This document shows, one piece after another, positions 59,918 to 64,000 of a stretch of DNA of 64,000 nt. Under the pieces are notes generated by a model. The model saw nothing but the letters and a program-made list of their open reading frames with translations. It had not been told where the DNA came from and searched no databases. The position numbers were made by a program, and so were the translations under genes. Position 1 is the first letter of the stretch. Each line of letters begins with the position of its first letter. Source of the stretch: Halomonas salipaludis. Its GTDB lineage: Bacteria; Pseudomonadota; Gammaproteobacteria; Pseudomonadales; Halomonadaceae. Location of the stretch: the NCBI RefSeq assembly GCF_002286975.1, contig NZ_NSKB01000001.1, forward strand, positions 684,733-748,732, written 5' to 3'.

Positions 59918-60883
59918 ATGAAACGTGCCTTGAGCCTGGCTGCAGCCACCCTGCTGGTGAGCTGCGCCGCCAATGCCCAGAGCTACCCGTCGGAGTCGGT
60001 CACCCTGGTGGTGCCCTACGGCCCGGGCGGTGCGTCCGACCTCGCCGGCCGTGCGCTGGCCGAGTCGGCCCGCGAATTCCTCGGCGAGCCCATCACAGTG
60101 GTCAACCAGTCCGGCGCTGGCGGCATGACCGGCGCGCGGGACGTATCGCGCTCCGACCCCGATGGCTACACCCTACTGCTGGCCCGCGTCGGCATGGCGC
60201 TATCCCCCGCCGTCAACGCCAACAGCAGCGTCGACTGGGACGAATACACCTTCCTCAGCGCCCTCGAAGCTACGCCGATGATCCTGGCAGTGGCCGACGA
60301 CTCGCCCTATGAGAGCGTCGAGGAGCTGCTGGAAGGCATCGAGAGCAATCCCGGCGCCATGAGTTATGCGGCCTCCGGCGCTACCGCCATCGATGGCTTC
60401 ACCGTGCAGACGCTGCTCTCCGACGCCGGCATGGATCCGCTCTCCGCGGCGACGCTGGTGCCGTTCCGTGGCGGCGGTGCGCTGGCTACGGCGCTGCTCG
60501 GCGGCCATGTGGACTTCCTGGCGATTGCCGCCGGCTCACTGATGCCGCATATCGAGAGCGGCGACATGCGCCCGCTGATGGTCTATTCACCGCAACGCAT
60601 GGATAGCCTGCCGGACGTGCCGACCGCCGAGGAGCTGGAGTACGAACTGGCCGGCCAGGTTGTCGGTTGGAGCGCGCTGTACGGCCCGCCCGATCTGCCG
60701 GAAGAGGTGGTCAACACCTGGGACGAGGTGCTCGAGCAGGTCGCCGAGAGCGATAGCTGGCTGAGCCGCGCCGACGACCGTGGTTCGATCTCGACCATCG
60801 GCAGCGTCGATATGGCGACCTATGCCCAGGAGCAGTACGAGTTCTATCGCGGCCTCGCGGAAGAGTTCGGCTACCTGGAGTAA
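59918..60883 (+). CDS. tctC: TTT periplasmic solute-binding protein (TctC/Bug family), second system
   Basis: 321-residue receptor of the second TTT uptake system. The signal ends in VSCAANAQ, where LVSC could also be a lipobox, so it may be a lipoprotein. The Bug motifs are SVTLVVPYGPGGASDLAGRALAE, NQSGAGGMTGARDVSRSDPDGYTLLL, and AMSYAASGATAIDGF-like. The start at 59918 is chosen by AAGGAGA. The substrate differs from the first system, judging by neighbours: a deacylase rather than sugar-acid enzymes. Confidence 0.92.
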   Translation: MKRALSLAAATLLVSCAANAQSYPSESVTLVVPYGPGGASDLAGRALAESAREFLGEPITVVNQSGAGGMTGARDVSRSDPDGYTLLLARVGMALSPAVNANSSVDWDEYTFLSALEATPMILAVADDSPYESVEELLEGIESNPGAMSYAASGATAIDGFTVQTLLSDAGMDPLSAATLVPFRGGGALATALLGGHVDFLAIAAGSLMPHIESGDMRPLMVYSPQRMDSLPDVPTAEELEYELAGQVVGWSALYGPPDLPEEVVNTWDEVLEQVAESDSWLSRADDRGSISTIGSVDMATYAQEQYEFYRGLAEEFGYLE

Positions 60884-60943
60884 CTCGGCGACGCTCTGGC
60901 GTCCGCCGGCTAACTGAACCATGACAGGCATCGGGAGGGGCAT

Positions 60944-61447
60944 ATGGGTATTGCACGCGGCGTGATCATAACGGCGCTGTTCGGGTTCGTGCTGTGGGTA
61001 TTGATCCCTATCTATGTGCCCCGCCCCAGCTTCATTCCGGGGTTCGCTCCGCCGCCCGACATGTGGCCGCGGACGGTCTCGATCATCGGCATGGTACTGG
61101 GGCTGTTGCTGCTGGGGCTGTCGTTGTCGAAGAAGACCCAGGCCATCGCCGACCCGGAGGACGCCGGCTCGATCCGCGGCGACACGCCGCTGCCCACCCT
61201 GCTGCTACGTTTCGGCTGGTCGGTACTGGCGTTCGCGCTGTTCGTCGCCGCGGTCTCGCTGCTCGGCTTCCTGCTGGCCAGCATCCTGCTGCTGGTCGCC
61301 ATGCTGGTGCTCACCGGTTATTGGCGTAACAGGTGGGTCGCGCTGATCGTTGCCGTTGCCCTGCCGCTACTCCTCTACCTGTTCTTTTCCAGCGCGCTCA
61401 ATACGCGCTTTCCCACCGGCAGCCTGTTAAGGGCTCTGGGCGTATAA
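60944..61447 (+). CDS. tctB: TTT transporter small permease (TctB family), second system
   Basis: 167-residue membrane protein with four hydrophobic segments: GVIITALFGFVLWVLIPIYV, TVSIIGMVLGLLLLGLSL, VLAFALFVAAVSLLGFLLASILLLVAMLVL and WVALIVAVALPLLLYLFF. It lies in the usual order between tctC and tctA, 60 bases after the receptor gene, with GGGAGG before its ATG. Sequence is divergent, as always in TctB. Confidence 0.88.
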   Translation: MGIARGVIITALFGFVLWVLIPIYVPRPSFIPGFAPPPDMWPRTVSIIGMVLGLLLLGLSLSKKTQAIADPEDAGSIRGDTPLPTLLLRFGWSVLAFALFVAAVSLLGFLLASILLLVAMLVLTGYWRNRWVALIVAVALPLLLYLFFSSALNTRFPTGSLLRALGV

Positions 61448-61474
61448 CGCACCGCGTATTACAGGATCGACACC

Positions 61475-62947
61475 ATGCTCAATGACCTGTTGATTGCCTT
61501 TCAGGCGGTCGCAACGTTCGAGAATTTCCTGATCATGGCCGCGGGCATCTGGGGCGGCGTGATCATCGGCGCCATCCCTGGCATGACCGGCACCATGGCG
61601 GTGACCCTGGCGCTGCCGTTCACCTTCTATATGCAGCCGATCCCCAGCATTTTGCTGCTTGTCGCGCTCTACAAGGGCTCGACCTATGGCGGCTCGGTCT
61701 CGGCGATCCTGATCAAGACGCCGGGCACCGCCTCGGCGGCCTGCACCACCCTGGATGGTTACCCGCTGGCGCGCCAGGGCAAGGCCGGCAAGGCGCTGAA
61801 TATGGCGCTCTACTCGTCATGTACCGGCGACTTCATCTCCAATATCTCGTTGATCTTCATCGCCGCGCCACTGGCCCTGCTGGCGCTGCGCATCGGCCCG
61901 CCGGAGTACTTCATGTTGATGGTGTTCGCGCTGACCACTGTGGCCGGGGTCTCGGGGCGCTCGCTGCTGCTGGGGCTGGTCTCGGCGTGCCTGGGGCTGC
62001 TGCTGGCCACCGTCGGTGAGGACATGTACGGCTCGTTCCGCTTCGATCTTACCGTCGACATGCAGGGCGGCCTGGCGGTGGCGCCGGTGCTGATTGGCCT
62101 ATTCGCCATCCCCGAGCTGCTCAAGATCGTGGTGTTCCGCAATACCGAGGCACAAAAGCCGATGCAGCTGGGCGACAACAAGGTGACCCGCGCCGAGCTG
62201 CGCCGCTCGCTCAAGTCGATGCTCAAGGGCAGCATGATCGGCGTGGTGATGGGGGCGATTCCGGGTATCGGCCCCTCGGCGGCGGCGTTTTCGTCCTACG
62301 GCGAGGCCCAGCGTAGTTCGAAGCATCGCGAGAATTTCGGCAAGGGCGAGGTCGAGGGCATCGCCGCCTCGGAGTCGGCCAACAACGGCTGCTGCGGCTC
62401 GACGATGATCCCGCTGCTGGCGCTGGGCGTGCCCGGCGACGTGATCACCGGGGTGATGCTCGGCGCCTTCATGATCCACGGCATGACGCCGGGCCCGATG
62501 CTGTTCGAGAACAACCTTCACGAAGTCTACATGCTGTTCATCGGTATGCTGTTCTCGTCGATCCTGCTGTTCGGCGCCGGCAAGGCGACCATGCGCTTCT
62601 TCTCGCATATCTCGCGCATTCCGCCGGGGCTGATGGCGCCCATCGTGCTGATCCTGTGCCTGTTCGGCATCTTCTCGATCTCCAACAGCATGTACGACGT
62701 GATCGTGCTGTTGGCCATGGGCGTATTCGGTTTCTTCATGTTCCTGTTCGCGATACCCGCGGCGCCCTTCCTGATCGCCTTCATCCTGGGGCCGATGCTG
62801 GAGGAGAACCTGCGCCGCGCCCTCGCCATCTCCCGCGGTGACCCGAGCATTCTGGTGTCATCGCCCATCACCTGGCTATTCGCCTCGCTGGCCGTGTTCG
62901 TGATCGTGATCACGATTCGCCAGCAGCTCAAGAAAGCCAAGGCCTGA
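61475..62947 (+). CDS. tctA: TTT transporter large permease (TctA family), second system
   Basis: 490-residue permease with about twelve hydrophobic segments. Family motifs: GAIPGMTGTMAVTLALPFTFYM, YGGSVSAILIKTPGTASAACTTLDGYPLARQGKAGKALN, GAIPGIGPSAAAFSSYGEAQRSSK and a late GPMLEENLRRALAISRGDPSIL. It begins 27 bases after tctB and precedes an ArgE/M20 deacylase, pointing to import of an N-acylated or amide-linked acid. Confidence 0.93.
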   Translation: MLNDLLIAFQAVATFENFLIMAAGIWGGVIIGAIPGMTGTMAVTLALPFTFYMQPIPSILLLVALYKGSTYGGSVSAILIKTPGTASAACTTLDGYPLARQGKAGKALNMALYSSCTGDFISNISLIFIAAPLALLALRIGPPEYFMLMVFALTTVAGVSGRSLLLGLVSACLGLLLATVGEDMYGSFRFDLTVDMQGGLAVAPVLIGLFAIPELLKIVVFRNTEAQKPMQLGDNKVTRAELRRSLKSMLKGSMIGVVMGAIPGIGPSAAAFSSYGEAQRSSKHRENFGKGEVEGIAASESANNGCCGSTMIPLLALGVPGDVITGVMLGAFMIHGMTPGPMLFENNLHEVYMLFIGMLFSSILLFGAGKATMRFFSHISRIPPGLMAPIVLILCLFGIFSISNSMYDVIVLLAMGVFGFFMFLFAIPAAPFLIAFILGPMLEENLRRALAISRGDPSILVSSPITWLFASLAVFVIVITIRQQLKKAKA

Positions 62948-62978
62948 TCTCCCCACTCTTTGCCAAGGACTCGACACC

Positions 62979-64000
62979 ATGCATGCCAGTGCCCAGCCCC
63001 ATCCGCGACTCGATGCCGCCATTTCGCACCTCGCAGACCTGATCGGCTTCGATACCACCAGCGCCTACTCCAACCTGGCGATCATCGCGCATCTGCGGAC
63101 GTTCTTCGCCGAACTGGGGGCCGAGGTCACGGTACTGCCGGATGCCAGCGGCGAGAAGGCCAACCTGGTGGCGCGGCTGGGCCCCGCCGACGTGCCGGGT
63201 ATCGTGCTTTCGGGGCATACCGATGTGGTGCCGGCCAACCCCAAGAGTTGGCAGAGTGATCCGTTCTGCATGGAGCAGCGCGGCAGCCGCCTCTACGGCC
63301 GCGGCACCTGCGATATGAAGGGCTTCGCGGCCTGTGTGATGGCGGCAGCGCCGGCCTTTGCAGAGGCTGAGCTGAAGCGCCCTCTCTACTTCTGTTTCTC
63401 GCACGACGAGGAGGTGGGCTGCCTGGGCGCCCCGGCGATTGCCCGGCACCTGGCCGAACTCGAGGTTCCCCCGGCGCTGGCCATCATCGGCGAGCCCAGC
63501 GAGATGCAGCTGATCAACGGCCAGAAGGGCAAGATCGCCATGCAGGTCACGGTGCACGGCGAAGGCGGCCACTCCTCCTTTGCCCCGCAGCACGTCAACG
63601 CCGTGGAGTATGCCGCGCGCATCATCGCCATGATCGGCGAGCGATCGCGACGATATGAGCGAGAAGGCCCTTTCGACCATGACTTCAGTGTGCCCCATGC
63701 CACTGCCCTGGCCACCATCGTCGAGGGCGGCGTGGCCACCAACGTTACCCCCGATTCCTGCCACTTCATCTTCGAGCTGCGCAGCATCGACCAGGAGGCC
63801 GCAAGCGGCGACATGCAAGCGCTCATCCATGAGGTCGAGGCCGCCCTGCTGCCCGAGATGCGCGCCCTCGCCCCCGCTGCCGGCATCGAATGGCAGGAGA
63901 TCTTCTCCTACCCCGCCATGGGCGACGCCACCCATAGCGAGATGTTCAAGCAACTCGAGCCGATCCTGCCGCCGCGCGGCGGCAAGGTCTCCTACGGCTC
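62979..64000 (+). CDS. argE: M20-family deacylase, ArgE (acetylornithine deacetylase)-like, 3' partial
   Basis: Zinc-dependent amidohydrolase; 340 residues are visible before the window ends. Seen: IVLSGHTDVVPAN with the metal-binding His-Asp, RGTCDMKGFAACV with the bridging Asp, CFSHDEEVGCLGA with the catalytic Glu pair, and IIGEPSEMQLINGQKGK. The dimerisation domain follows (GHSSFAPQHVNAVEYAA). The pattern matches ArgE, which frees ornithine from N-acetylornithine. In an operon with a TTT importer it may instead hydrolyse an imported N-acyl amino acid. AAGGA lies nine bases before the ATG. Confidence 0.88.
   Translation, partial: MHASAQPHPRLDAAISHLADLIGFDTTSAYSNLAIIAHLRTFFAELGAEVTVLPDASGEKANLVARLGPADVPGIVLSGHTDVVPANPKSWQSDPFCMEQRGSRLYGRGTCDMKGFAACVMAAAPAFAEAELKRPLYFCFSHDEEVGCLGAPAIARHLAELEVPPALAIIGEPSEMQLINGQKGKIAMQVTVHGEGGHSSFAPQHVNAVEYAARIIAMIGERSRRYEREGPFDHDFSVPHATALATIVEGGVATNVTPDSCHFIFELRSIDQEAASGDMQALIHEVEAALLPEMRALAPAAGIEWQEIFSYPAMGDATHSEMFKQLEPILPPRGGKVSYG

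Noticed and set aside
62928-63953. Minus-strand open frame of 341 codons at the right edge
   Set aside because: Antisense to the M20/ArgE-like gene on the plus strand, which carries the zinc-site motifs.

Overview
The window reads as the chromosome of a moderately GC-rich gammaproteobacterium, most likely a halomonad (Halomonas or a close relative). This rests on gene style: two tripartite tricarboxylate (TTT) transport operons, a fused CysNC, classical autotransporters, RAYT/REP repeats and an Rpn-type nuclease family. No rRNA or tRNA gene was seen, so the assignment is inference.

Layout. (1) 1-1.8 kb: AzlCD amino-acid exporter (5' cut by the window edge) and an unassigned protein. (2) 2.4-13.9 kb: an unassigned membrane protein, then a sugar-acid catabolic cluster: a minus-strand operon tctC-tctB-tctA, enolase-superfamily dehydratase, DHDPS-type lyase, UxaA/GarD-type dehydratase and D-2-hydroxyacid dehydrogenase, a divergent IlvD/Edd dehydratase, and a GntR regulator. 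(3) 14-17.4 kb: a Phd/RelE toxin-antitoxin pair, an intact Rpn nuclease gene and a 1.25-kb array of about 12 REP/BIME units. (4) 17.4-21.1 kb: a lipoprotein hydrolase and a 908-aa autotransporter, convergent on one strong terminator. (5) 21.3-46.9 kb: a large minus-strand surface-polysaccharide locus. It has two initiating sugar-phosphate transferases, two O-antigen-ligase-like proteins, an ABC flippase, several glycosyltransferases, two sulfotransferase-like proteins, and an AT-rich block. That block holds polysialyltransferase-like genes (one split), a KpsC/S-like protein, a HAD phosphatase, a KdsB-like CMP-ulosonate synthetase, an aldolase fused to a Rossmann domain, and an ABC exporter with a degenerate ATPase. 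Two decayed Rpn copies sit inside the locus. (6) 46.9-53.2 kb: cysNC, cysD, cysQ and an SLC13-type anion permease, with one MNT/HepT pair whose HepT is broken. (7) 53.2-58.8 kb: a MNT/HEPN pair, a second autotransporter, a deleted Rpn copy, a RAYT transposase and dense REP repeats. (8) 58.8-64 kb: a LysR regulator divergent from a second TTT operon (tctCBA) followed by an M20/ArgE-like deacylase cut by the window edge.

How it may fit together (inference). CysD/CysNC make APS and PAPS, CysQ removes the PAP by-product, and the SLC13 permease may import sulfate. The sulfotransferase-like proteins next door could use PAPS to sulfate the polysaccharide. The aldolase, HAD and KdsB-like trio looks like a route to a CMP-activated ulosonic acid, and the adjacent transferases carry the DDG and HP motifs of CMP-sialate/Kdo-using enzymes. 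This candidate sulfated, ulosonate-containing surface polymer is the strongest possible new system here.

A second theme is a repeat and nuclease system. One RAYT gene, several dozen REP elements whose stems covary, and four Rpn loci (one intact, three differently broken) share the window. The three Rpn loci that keep their upstream region all carry a LexA-type SOS box just before the start codon. All tailed REP blocks left of 25.1 kb point one way and all right of 53.2 kb point the other.
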